DNA of 64,000 nt from Bin55 sp009840545 (GTDB lineage: Bacteria; Pseudomonadota; Gammaproteobacteria; Pseudomonadales; Azotimanducaceae). A model generated the notes under the pieces. It was not told the origin of the DNA, searched no databases, and saw only the letters and a program-made list of their open reading frames with translations. Both the position numbers and the translations under genes were made by a program. The stretch spans positions 1,922,001 through 1,986,000 of the forward strand of contig OZ242357.1 in NCBI GenBank assembly GCA_965208815.1, given 5' to 3'. This document shows, in pieces, positions 26,495 to 34,639 of this stretch. How positions within the stretch are numbered: position 1 is the stretch's first letter; each line of letters starts with the position of its first letter.

Positions 26495-27780
26495 AGCCGA
26501 CAAAGTTGCTTGTTGTAGTAATTCTGCTTGTCGCGGCAGCGTCAATATTTCGAGAGTATCATTCGATCGTTGTTGTGTTGATGGTGGTTGGAATGCTCGT
26601 CGTTCTACTTGACGCCCTCACCCTTCAGAAGCGTGGCAATTTGGTCGTAGAACGAAGAGTACCTAACACCCTCGCCTTTGGCCAATCGACCAAGGTGCGT
26701 CTGTATATCCAGCATGATTTGAACCAAAGACTCAGAGTCGCCATCAATGATCGTTGCCCATTGGAATTGAGCCCAAACGGACCCCCGCTAACAAGCGAAA
26801 TTGAGCCCGAATCCACACACCTTGTCGAATACACAATAAATCCGACTCTACGTGGCGACTTCAAATTTACATTTGTTGATCTTGCTGTAGATTCGATGTT
26901 TGGTTTTTGGCAACGGATTGTCCACGTCGAATGTAACGACGAAGTGCGAGTTTATCCAGATTTCTCGCAAATAACCAAGTACTTACAGTTGCTACTGGTA
27001 CACCAGACCAATCAGATGGGGATTAAGAAGCAAGTTCGACGTGGAGAAGGGCTCGAATTCCTACAGCTCAGAGAATACCGACAAGCTGATCCTTTAAATC
27101 GAATTGACTGGAAAGCAACGTCGAAACGCAGAAACCTCATTTCCCGCGAATTTCAAGAAGAGAGATCACAGCAACTTCTATTTCTGGTAGATACAGGTCG
27201 GCGAATGCATAGTCACGATGGAGAAGTATCGCTCTTCGACCGAACATTGGATGCAATGACGCTGTTGTCCTATATTGCTCTCAGCCAAGGAGACCGAGTC
27301 TCTATTCTGTGTTTCGGCCAGGAAAACCGCTGGATACCTAGTCAAACCGGACTTTCAGCTGTCGGTTCTCTATTGCGCCACACCTATGACTTGCAAACTG
27401 GAACGGTGGCTTCGGACTACGTAGCCGCAGCAGAGGAACTTTTGGTTCGACAAAGAAAACGAGCTCTTGTAGTGTTGATCACATCTTTAAGAGATGACGA
27501 CAAGGATCTTCCGTCTGCATTGCGACTCTTGGCTGTTCGCCACAGTGTCCTTCTCGCGAGTCTTCGTGAGAACACACCAAATGAGACACTAAAAACCCGT
27601 GTACAAAACATCGATCAAGCACTGGCAGTGTTGGGGGCAGCGAAATATCTCGAAGAGCGCACGAAAGCACTCAATGATTGCAGACGTGCATGTCACTTGG
27701 TGGTTGATTCACTACCTTCAGAACTATATGCGAGACTCGTCAACGCATATTGGTACATGAAGAGAGCCGGGATTACCTGA
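26491..27780 (+). CDS. DUF58 domain protein
   Basis: A 429-residue protein with one or two N-terminal membrane helices (about 5-40), a beta-rich middle domain and the DUF58 motif RRGEGLEFLQLREYRQADPLNRIDWKATSKR around residues 182-213 (given here in part: GLEFLQLREY and RIDWKATSKR). The C-terminal part has a VWA-like fold start (LLFLVDTGRRM), with the metal-site Asp in the first strand but no full MIDAS DxSxS. Start GTG at 26491. It works with the MoxR ATPase upstream in related clusters. Confidence 0.9.
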   Translation: MKPTKLLVVVILLVAAASIFREYHSIVVVLMVVGMLVVLLDALTLQKRGNLVVERRVPNTLAFGQSTKVRLYIQHDLNQRLRVAINDRCPLELSPNGPPLTSEIEPESTHLVEYTINPTLRGDFKFTFVDLAVDSMFGFWQRIVHVECNDEVRVYPDFSQITKYLQLLLVHQTNQMGIKKQVRRGEGLEFLQLREYRQADPLNRIDWKATSKRRNLISREFQEERSQQLLFLVDTGRRMHSHDGEVSLFDRTLDAMTLLSYIALSQGDRVSILCFGQENRWIPSQTGLSAVGSLLRHTYDLQTGTVASDYVAAAEELLVRQRKRALVVLITSLRDDDKDLPSALRLLAVRHSVLLASLRENTPNETLKTRVQNIDQALAVLGAAKYLEERTKALNDCRRACHLVVDSLPSELYARLVNAYWYMKRAGIT

Positions 27781-28426
27781 GAAACGACTTGTTCCGCCAA
27801 TCACAAAAGTAAAGGCTCGAGAATAATAGTGGGTCGAGTATGACCCCAACTAGCCTGCAGTGTGTCTTGTCAGTCCAGTAGACCCTGCAACGCATCTGGA
27901 ACATGTGGAGCAAGCCCCTCTTTCTGTTCAGTAATTACAAAGCTGAAGACAGAACCAACACTTGCTAATCTGGAGGCTAGGTTTACCTGGACCTAGTCAG
28001 TCGGCAGGCTCTCGATCTTCGTGTACATATCTGACGAGTGAGCAGGGTCCGGTTTGATTTCGATTGGCGATTGATTGCTGGCTAAAACGAAAGGGAATAG
28101 GCACCGCTCAACGCCAGTACAAGGACTATTCCGGCTGCCATTCCGATGAGGAATTGAGGAAATATCTCGTTTGGTGTCACGGGATTCACTCGGTCGACTC
28201 TAGAGGAAGAGCACTCATCGCTCTCTGCAAGAATCTATCACAAGGCAAGTGATTCGACATAAGAAAAATAGACCAGCTTCGTTTTCGCCGAGTTATATCT
28301 CCACGAAGCGGGCCCCGCGTCAGAACATTCGTAGCAATGATCTAAATTGAAGACGGCCCAAAACGGAAGCACCAATTAATCCTCGCATGGACGTAGTTCC
28401 AATAGATTTTGAAAGTCTCTTAAGTA
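27781..28426. other. Intergenic region left of the insertion sequence
   Basis: A 646-base stretch between the DUF58 stop and the insertion sequence. A 62-codon frame (28064-28252, plus strand) has no ribosome site and no recognisable product, so I do not call it. The composition is like the host, not like the insertion sequence. I see no tRNA, repeat or promoter worth naming. Confidence 0.45.
28420..28426. repeat. Target-site direct repeat, left copy
   Basis: TTAAGTA directly abuts the left terminal inverted repeat and recurs at 30127-30133 directly outside the right one. Seven bases is longer than the 4-5 bases I recall for IS1380-family duplications, so part of the match could be chance. 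Confidence 0.7.
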
Positions 28427-28444
28427 CCTTGATATCCGGTTAAG
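28427..28444 (+). repeat. Left terminal inverted repeat of the IS1380 element
   Basis: CCTTGATATCCGGTTAAG, identical over 18 bases to the reverse complement of 30109-30126. Confidence 0.95.
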
Positions 28445-28699
28445 GTCTGCAGAGGTCGGATTCTAGATCATTCCATCCAACGCCAGATAGTTTTTGCTCT
28501 TGAATGGGACGAGGATGCCGCCACGAACGCCGAGTGTGCGCGAGAGTCGACGGGGAACCGCATATTTCGGCGCGACTGCGCGTTGGTGCGCTGGTTTTGC
28601 GAGTTTTGGGACGAACCGATTCGCGGAAGAGCGGAACTCTTCGCCGGTACGTGGAACATGTCGCCGCTACGTCAGTCTCGATGTCGCCCGACGCGGCGC

Positions 28700-30010
28700 T
28701 CAGCTTGCGACGGTCTCCCCGAAGCTGTCCGCGGCATGAAGCAGCCAGGCCAGCTCCCAGTTCGAGCGCGCGAAGTTCAGATACAGACGACGGCCGGTGC
28801 GCACCAGCACGGCCACCGTGCGCATCAGGTGCCGGATGACGTAGCCGAGGCTGCGGCTCCGCGCCTCCTTGGGCAGCATGCGGTGCTGGACGGCCCGCAC
28901 CAGCAGCTGGGCGATCAGGGCGCACTCGTAGTACGCCTGGTTCGCCCGGAACCCCATGCAGCGGGGATGGTGCAGGTTCATCTCCCGTAGCGGGCCCTTG
29001 AACGCGTTCTCCTGCCCCTGCTTGCCGCGATGGCGGAGCACCAGCTCCTTCAGGTCGAGATCGTCGCGCGACACCAGGATCACGGTGTGCCGCGGAAACA
29101 GCAGCCGCTCCCCGCCGACCACTTCCTGGCGCACCACCACGTAGGTCTGCATGTTGCGCCACCGCGTCGGGCGATGCGTGATCAGCGCCGCCCTCTCGTG
29201 CTCGTTGATCTCCTCCCAGTCCGCGTCCTCCAGCACCTGTGCCGCCGCGTCCAGGATCGGTCGCTTGGCGACCTCCGAGGTCACGCTGACCGAGTAGTCC
29301 CAGCCCCGGTCCTCGAAGTGCTCCACCACGTCCCTGCGGTAGTAGGCGTTGTCCATGCGCCCCCACACCGGAACGCCCGCCAGCAGCGGCTCGACGTCGC
29401 GCTCCACCTGCTCGAGCCAGCCGTGGGCGGGATGGGTGTTGCCCGACCGAAGACGACCGCTCACCTGGACGTGCCCGACGAAGGCGGCCGCCAGCTGGTA
29501 GCCGGTCTCCCCCTGGTAGTCCCTGGCCGCCCCCTCGAAGCGTCCGCCCCGCACCTCGATCTGCGTGGAGTCCAGAAACAGCGGCACGTAGCCCAGCTCG
29601 TCGAGAAAGTGCCGCGCCATCCCCGGAACCACCTCCTGCGCCATCTTGCGGCCCACCGCCCGCAGCGCGGCGACGTCCGTATCCTCGAAGCGGGCCAGAT
29701 GCTCCCCCACCCGGCGAGGGCTCGGACGCTCCGTGAGACCCAGCAGCTCGCACGCCGTCCGGTCCCATCCCAGAACCTCCAGATCCGACAGGGCACCGTT
29801 CCCCAGGGCCAGCGAGGCGATCAGCGACCATGTCCGCTCGGCGTCCGGAACCCCCCGTCGCCGTCGCTTCAGAGAGCGCAGAGAAGAGAGCGCGCGAAAC
29901 AGATCCAGTCGACGCGCCATGCGCGAAAGAAAGCACAGCCCGCCCGATCCCGTGAGATGGTGATTGCTGAAATCGACCTCGACGCGACGGGGATTTGTTA
30001 TCATGCTCAT
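28700..30010 (-). CDS. IS1380-family transposase
   Basis: DDE transposase of 436 residues, full length for the family. The first catalytic Asp is Asp147 in LFLDSTQIEVRGG, the second lies in VWGRMDNAYYRRDVVEHFEDRG, and the Glu in RGKQGQENAFKGPLREM (the YREKT-like region of IS1380). The N-terminal 60 residues are helical and should bind DNA. The frame is intact, so the element may be active. Codon use is strongly GC-biased at third positions, unlike all neighbours. Long open frames on both strands of this segment are shadows of the GC bias. Confidence 0.95.
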   Translation of the reverse strand: MSMITNPRRVEVDFSNHHLTGSGGLCFLSRMARRLDLFRALSSLRSLKRRRRGVPDAERTWSLIASLALGNGALSDLEVLGWDRTACELLGLTERPSPRRVGEHLARFEDTDVAALRAVGRKMAQEVVPGMARHFLDELGYVPLFLDSTQIEVRGGRFEGAARDYQGETGYQLAAAFVGHVQVSGRLRSGNTHPAHGWLEQVERDVEPLLAGVPVWGRMDNAYYRRDVVEHFEDRGWDYSVSVTSEVAKRPILDAAAQVLEDADWEEINEHERAALITHRPTRWRNMQTYVVVRQEVVGGERLLFPRHTVILVSRDDLDLKELVLRHRGKQGQENAFKGPLREMNLHHPRCMGFRANQAYYECALIAQLLVRAVQHRMLPKEARSRSLGYVIRHLMRTVAVLVRTGRRLYLNFARSNWELAWLLHAADSFGETVAS

Positions 30011-30108
30011 ACGCCTCCGGTGCGCACCTGACAGGTGAGTTGTTTTGGAATCGCTATTTTAGCGAAACGACCTGTTATGAGCGCGCCGGATTTTCTTTGG
30101 CAATTTCG

Positions 30109-30126
30109 CTTAACCGGATATCAAGG
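30109..30126 (-). repeat. Right terminal inverted repeat of the IS1380 element
   Basis: Reads CCTTGATATCCGGTTAAG on the minus strand, an 18-of-18 match with the left end at 28427-28444. Confidence 0.95.
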
Positions 30127-30133
30127 TTAAGTA
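30127..30133. repeat. Target-site direct repeat, right copy
   Basis: TTAAGTA directly outside the right inverted repeat, matching 28420-28426. Confidence 0.7.
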
Positions 30134-30216
30134 CTGAACCGACCGCTCGGCTTCCTAAGTTGCTAGAATCTCATCTCGTCATTTGTCGTCGCTAGTTTTT
30201 TGTCTAGCGCTTGAGC

Positions 30217-30870
30217 ATGAATACAAACGCCTTGTATCTCAACCTGGACACCATTTCTCCACGATCCGCTACCGGCTACTTTCTCGCTAATCCCTATGCA
30301 ACTCCGTCCGCACAGCTACGAACGAGCAACGATACCAACGATACCAGCGAGATCAAACTGGCTGGTCGAGGAAAGAGGCTAGGTGCCGTGCTAATTGATA
30401 GTATCATTTTAATCTTGATTTTTTATTTTACTTTGCTAGTATGTCACTTCTTTTTTCTTGCATTTCAAGGTTACGAATTAGAAAGAACTATAGATGAACT
30501 TGATAGATTTCTAATACCCGATGACATAAATCCTTTCTCAATAAATCTGTTAGACCCAATTGTTTACCTACAAATCATAATACCAGTATCATTATTTTTT
30601 TTGATAAACGGTTACTTTCTGTCAAAACGTGGTCAATCAATTGGAAAAATGTTGTTAAACATTGCCATACGAGACAAAGATACTTTAGAAATTCCTCCTC
30701 TCTCCAAAATTATTTTGAGAAGATACCTTGTATTTGATGCATTTATGTCGATAAACGTTGTCTTGTACGCGATAGTTGATCTCGTAGACGTGCTATCGAT
30801 ATTTCGGCAGGACAAACGCATGATACATGACCTGATTGCAAACACAATTGTGGTTCAAGTACCCGAGTAG
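30217..30870 (+). CDS. RDD family membrane protein, AT-rich
   Basis: A 217-residue membrane protein with an RDD domain: GRGKRLGAVLIDSIILILIF starts the first helix, a second helix lies near 125-145, and KRGQSIGKMLLNIAIRDKDT is the conserved loop, followed by LSKIILRRYLVFDAF and a third helix. The middle has a 50-residue acidic insert between helices 1 and 2. From about 30390 onward the codon use is much more AT-rich than the surrounding genes, which suggests transfer. The frame opens with a TTG at 30211 and ATG at 30217; I use the ATG. Right of the insertion sequence, a second RDD gene 10 kb after the first. Confidence 0.8.
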   Translation: MNTNALYLNLDTISPRSATGYFLANPYATPSAQLRTSNDTNDTSEIKLAGRGKRLGAVLIDSIILILIFYFTLLVCHFFFLAFQGYELERTIDELDRFLIPDDINPFSINLLDPIVYLQIIIPVSLFFLINGYFLSKRGQSIGKMLLNIAIRDKDTLEIPPLSKIILRRYLVFDAFMSINVVLYAIVDLVDVLSIFRQDKRMIHDLIANTIVVQVPE

Positions 30871-30914
30871 TTCTGGACGTGCTCTACTCAGTCTGGTCTC
30901 GAAGATTGAATGTC

Positions 30915-32096
30915 TCAATTATTTTGTGCAAGGCTAAGGCCAATGACTTCACTGATAGTTCGATCAGGCCTCAGGTTTTGAAGAAATTTTGTCACTGGAA
31001 TGCATGTTACGTCTCGAACAACCTTAGCGCTTTCCCCTCGGTACAACAACACGTTTGACGCTTCCGGATAGTCGCACACAAAGGTTCTAAGAACTCTTAC
31101 GTCTGTCGCTTGAATGCTACTCGCATTCTTGACTTCCAATGCAATGAAATCAACACCTCCATATACAACGAAATCGATTTCGCTTCCCGCGCGTGTCCGC
31201 CAGAAGTAGATGTCTGACCCATCGGATCGGTACTCAGACCAAGCACGTAAGTGCTGTGCAACCAGTCCTTCCAGAGCAAGACCACCAATTTCCTCCGGTT
31301 GATCAATCAGCCCTGTAGGACGCAAGGTACGAAATAATCCAGTATCAAAGAAGAAGAACTTTGAGTGCACCACAGTAGCCCGTTTGGCGCGTCTTTCGAA
31401 CACAGGCAGGGTGAAAGACAAGAGTAGATCGGACAGGATTGAGATATAGGATTGAACGACTTTTCGCTGAACATGACATGTGCGGGCAACATTACTGACA
31501 TTGAGCAGTGATGCATGAGAGAAACTAACGGCTTCAAGAAAACGAAGAAATGCGTCTACATTTCGAGTGAGAGCTTCAGTACGCACTTCTTCATCCACAT
31601 ATAGATTGATATACGCTTGGAGCACTTCCCATGAAGACTCAGAAGCAACGATCAGAGGAATCATTCCATGTACCAACGCGTGTTCCAATTGAAAACTTGG
31701 AAGTTCGGCTGCCATGAACGGATGCATATGTCTCTGAAGGGCACGTCCTCCGAGTAAATTCGTTCCGCTACGCCTCAGTTTTCTCGCACTGGATCCAGTC
31801 ATGATGAATCGAGGTGAGTCTGGTGCCTCTAGTACCGCATGAATGACAGGAAGAATGCCAGGTGCACGTTGAATCTCATCGATTACAACAGTGTGCGGGT
31901 TATTGCCGACTCCAATGTGGTCTCGCAGTCGTTCTGGAAATGCCTCTAACTCCCGAAGCAATTGAGGATTCAGCAAGTCTAAGTAGGTGGCATCCGGAAT
32001 TCGAGCTTTAAGCCAGGTTGATTTTCCCGTTCCGCGTGGTCCAAGCAAAAAACAACTCTGATCCGGAAAGTCAAAAAAACGCCCTACAAAGTCCAT
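30915..32096 (-). CDS. AAA ATPase with DUF4143 (predicted nuclease-like) domain
   Basis: A 393-residue protein of the AAA_14/DUF4143 family. The ATPase domain (1-180) has Walker A GPRGTGKST at 19-27, Walker B TVVIDEIQ, and the sensor TGSSARKL. A winged-helix-like middle follows. The C-terminal DUF4143 part has WRTRAGSEIDFVV and ALEVKN, which form a PD-(D/E)xK-like core. Cellular role is not established; such genes are often mobile and many genomes carry several. Single gene, convergent with the RDD gene. Confidence 0.88.
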   Translation of the reverse strand: MDFVGRFFDFPDQSCFLLGPRGTGKSTWLKARIPDATYLDLLNPQLLRELEAFPERLRDHIGVGNNPHTVVIDEIQRAPGILPVIHAVLEAPDSPRFIMTGSSARKLRRSGTNLLGGRALQRHMHPFMAAELPSFQLEHALVHGMIPLIVASESSWEVLQAYINLYVDEEVRTEALTRNVDAFLRFLEAVSFSHASLLNVSNVARTCHVQRKVVQSYISILSDLLLSFTLPVFERRAKRATVVHSKFFFFDTGLFRTLRPTGLIDQPEEIGGLALEGLVAQHLRAWSEYRSDGSDIYFWRTRAGSEIDFVVYGGVDFIALEVKNASSIQATDVRVLRTFVCDYPEASNVLLYRGESAKVVRDVTCIPVTKFLQNLRPDRTISEVIGLSLAQNN

Positions 32097-32372
32097 TTTA
32101 AGTCGAATAATGGATATGCTAAGTCCAATTTTAGACTATATTAAGCGCTTTGATTCACTCTGAGCACGATGATCGCAAGAATCTATGAGGAAAGCGGGTA
32201 CGGAAGCACACCCTCTACCCGCCTCGCCCCCTAGCCAAGCAGATAGTTATTTCTGTGCGCATTGGTCGATTTTCTGAAGCCGAGACTCCAATAATTCAGG
32301 CTGTGAACGGGAATTTGTGAACTGCTATCGAGTTCAGACCAGAAAACCTACTCGAATTCGAAGATGCAATAC

Positions 32373-32975
32373 CTACTTGTCGGATCCAGATTCCAATGGA
32401 GTCTCTTTGCTTTCGAACATTGGAGCTGATTTCAGTTCAAGACCTTCCTTAGCTGTATCGATCCATTCATTCGCATTGTCGACTAAGGACTTCAAGTAGT
32501 TCTGTGTCTCTTCCTTGGTTATCTTGCCGTCTTCGTCAAGATCGACAGTCTCGAATGTCTCGTTCAACAACTCATCAAACTCTTCATCGGAAAGCTCATT
32601 TCCATCGTCGTCAAGTCTGAAATCGGGAATTCTCGACGCTTCGTCTCGACTCAGCCCGCCGTCCCGGTTGGTGTCGTGTGGTTCCGCTTGAGTCGTCCAA
32701 GCTTTTTCGAGTGCTGCGTTGACCGAATCCTCAGACAGTGTCTGGTCGAGGATCTCTAACCCCAAATCGGCTGCGACTCCCACTAACTCAACCATGGCTT
32801 CGCCCAGTTCACCCGTTAGGGAGTCTTCAAGTGAGACTTGGAAGTCTTTACTAAATTCGATCTTTCCTTCTACGCCGTCTGGCGCTGTTTCCGTCTTGGT
32901 GGTAGCGTCGGGTACGACCGCAACACTAATGCAAATGGCTACGAAAATTCCAATTATGTTTTTTGTTCGCATCAT
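32373..32975 (-). CDS. Secreted EF-hand domain protein
   Basis: A 200-residue acidic protein with an N-terminal signal peptide (MMRTKNIIGIFVAICISVAVV, cleavage near residue 25). It carries two good EF-hand loops, DTNRDGGLSRDE and DLDEDGKITKEE, and an irregular third between them (DDDGNELSDEEF). It should bind calcium in the periplasm or outside the cell. Residues 40-90 form a helical region without a recognised motif. An AGGAG ribosome site precedes the tandem ATG-ATG. No partner gene is evident; monocistronic, divergent from asnS. Confidence 0.82.
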   Translation of the reverse strand: MMRTKNIIGIFVAICISVAVVPDATTKTETAPDGVEGKIEFSKDFQVSLEDSLTGELGEAMVELVGVAADLGLEILDQTLSEDSVNAALEKAWTTQAEPHDTNRDGGLSRDEASRIPDFRLDDDGNELSDEEFDELLNETFETVDLDEDGKITKEETQNYLKSLVDNANEWIDTAKEGLELKSAPMFESKETPLESGSDK

Positions 32976-33232
32976 TACATCTCCTCTTAAGTATGTTCTC
33001 TGCCCAATGCAACACGCGGTTATAAGGCGGCTACATAGGCGTTCAATATGACAAAGATGCAGAGCAAGTTTATTTCGTTACGGTTCTTTTTTGCAAGAGT
33101 TACGCTTTCCTGTGGATGGTTCACCAAGGTTGAACACCAAACCTTCCGACCAGTCCACGCGCTATCCGGCTAACATATGCAAATTCTGCATTCGCCCTTC
33201 AGCAGCTTCCTATCATTAGCGTTCAACGAGCA

Positions 33233-34612
33233 ATGTCCAAGCAACTCGTAGATATTCGGCAAGTACTAAACCACGAAGTCGACATCCACACTACCGTTAC
33301 AGTTCGTGGTTGGTTGCGTTCAATCCGCACCTCTAAAGGCGGTTTTTCGTTCCTGTCCGTTCACGACGGATCAAGTTTCGATCATGTCCAGGTCGTTGCC
33401 GACGGGTCTTTGCCCAACTACACACAGATCCAATCGCTAACCACTGGTTCAGCAGTTAGTGTGACCGGCGAAGTTGTTGAGTCTAGTGGGCGCGGCCAGG
33501 ACAGAGAGATGCAAGCAATGGAAGTTCAGGTGGTTGGAACGGTTGATGACCCAGACGAATATCCAATTGCCAAGAAAAGGCACTCATTCGAGTTCCTAAG
33601 AACCGTTGCACACCTAAGACCCCGAACGAACACATTTGGCGCGATTGCGCGCCTGCGACATGCAACGGCGATTGCAATTCACGAGTACTTCAACTCCAGA
33701 GGATTTTTTTGGATCAGTACTCCTATCATTACAGCTAGCGATTGCGAGGGAGCTGGAGACCTATTTCGGGTTAGCACGCTGGACCTCGCCAATCGCCAAC
33801 TGAGCAGCTACAACGAAGACTTCTTTGGAAAGGAGACGTTTCTGGCAGTCTCGGGCCAGCTGAATGTAGAAGCCTATTGCCTTGCGCTCTCCAAGGTATA
33901 TACATTCGGACCAACTTTCCGGGCCGAAAACTCCAATACGAGTCGACATCTCGCAGAGTTTTGGATGGTTGAACCAGAAATAGCCTTTGCAGATCTTCAA
34001 GACAATGCTGACCTCGCCCAAGACTTTCTGAAGTGTGTCTTCAAATCTGTATTGGAGGCTGTTCCAGACGATATCGACTTCTTTCAGAGCCGAATCGACA
34101 AGACCGTTCGAGATCGGTTGCAGGCAGTAATTGATCGCCCATTTGTCCAAATGGACTACTCCGATGCGATCAGCGAATTGCACAAGTCTAAGCAGAAGTT
34201 TGAGTTTCCCGTTGAGTGGGGCCTGGATCTACAGACGGAACACGAGCGATATCTCACCGAAATTGCGGACGCTCCTGTAGTTGTATGCAACTATCCGGTC
34301 CAGATCAAGGCTTTCTATATGCGACTCAACGACGATGAAAAGACGGTGGCCGCATTGGATGTTCTCGTGCCGGGGGTAGGCGAGATTATTGGTGGCAGCC
34401 AACGGGAAGAACGTTTCGACGTTTTGGATTCACGCATGAATGACCTGATGCGCGAAGAATTATGGTGGTACAAAGAACTCCGAAAATATGGATCGGTGCC
34501 CCACGCTGGTTTTGGTGTTGGTTTTGAACGACTTGTTATGTACATGTCCGGTATGGATAACATTCGCGACATCGCTCCCTTTCCCCGAGTGCCAAACAAC
34601 GCTTCCTTTTAG
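33233..34612 (+). CDS. asnS: Asparaginyl-tRNA synthetase
   Basis: Class II synthetase charging tRNA-Asn, 459 residues (E. coli 466). An OB-fold anticodon-binding domain (residues 1-110, VRGWLRSIRTSKGGFSFLSV) precedes the catalytic core with motif 2 (TFGPTFRAENSNTSRHLAEFWMVEPE) and motif 3 (GFGVGFERLVMYMSG). The RAENSNTSRH sequence is characteristic of AsnS over AspS. Presence of a dedicated AsnS means Asn-tRNA need not depend on amidation here. It is followed by the mdlA-like gene after 27 bases. Confidence 0.97.
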   Translation: MSKQLVDIRQVLNHEVDIHTTVTVRGWLRSIRTSKGGFSFLSVHDGSSFDHVQVVADGSLPNYTQIQSLTTGSAVSVTGEVVESSGRGQDREMQAMEVQVVGTVDDPDEYPIAKKRHSFEFLRTVAHLRPRTNTFGAIARLRHATAIAIHEYFNSRGFFWISTPIITASDCEGAGDLFRVSTLDLANRQLSSYNEDFFGKETFLAVSGQLNVEAYCLALSKVYTFGPTFRAENSNTSRHLAEFWMVEPEIAFADLQDNADLAQDFLKCVFKSVLEAVPDDIDFFQSRIDKTVRDRLQAVIDRPFVQMDYSDAISELHKSKQKFEFPVEWGLDLQTEHERYLTEIADAPVVVCNYPVQIKAFYMRLNDDEKTVAALDVLVPGVGEIIGGSQREERFDVLDSRMNDLMREELWWYKELRKYGSVPHAGFGVGFERLVMYMSGMDNIRDIAPFPRVPNNASF

Positions 34613-34639
34613 TTCCGTCGCTTTCGACAACTGTCCAGA

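Larger units (their letters stand above)
28427..30126 (-). mobile_element. IS1380-family insertion sequence, complete
   Basis: A 1,700-base element bounded by 18-bp perfect inverted repeats beginning CCTTGATATCC and flanked by the direct repeat TTAAGTA. It encodes one transposase on the minus strand. The size and architecture fit the IS1380 family (about 1.65-1.7 kb). It is clearly GC-rich, against a host of roughly 45-50%, so it was acquired recently from a GC-rich source. It sits between DUF58 and an RDD-family gene and does not visibly break a gene. Confidence 0.93.

Noticed and set aside
28064..28252. A 62-codon frame left of the insertion sequence
   Set aside because: No ribosome site, no recognisable protein, odd residue pattern. 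Listed only within the intergenic entry.
28440..29936. A 498-codon open frame on the minus strand and a 333-codon frame on the plus strand inside the IS element
   Set aside because: Both overlap the IS1380 transposase in other frames; the GC-rich sequence lacks stop codons by composition. Only the transposase frame shows conserved motifs.
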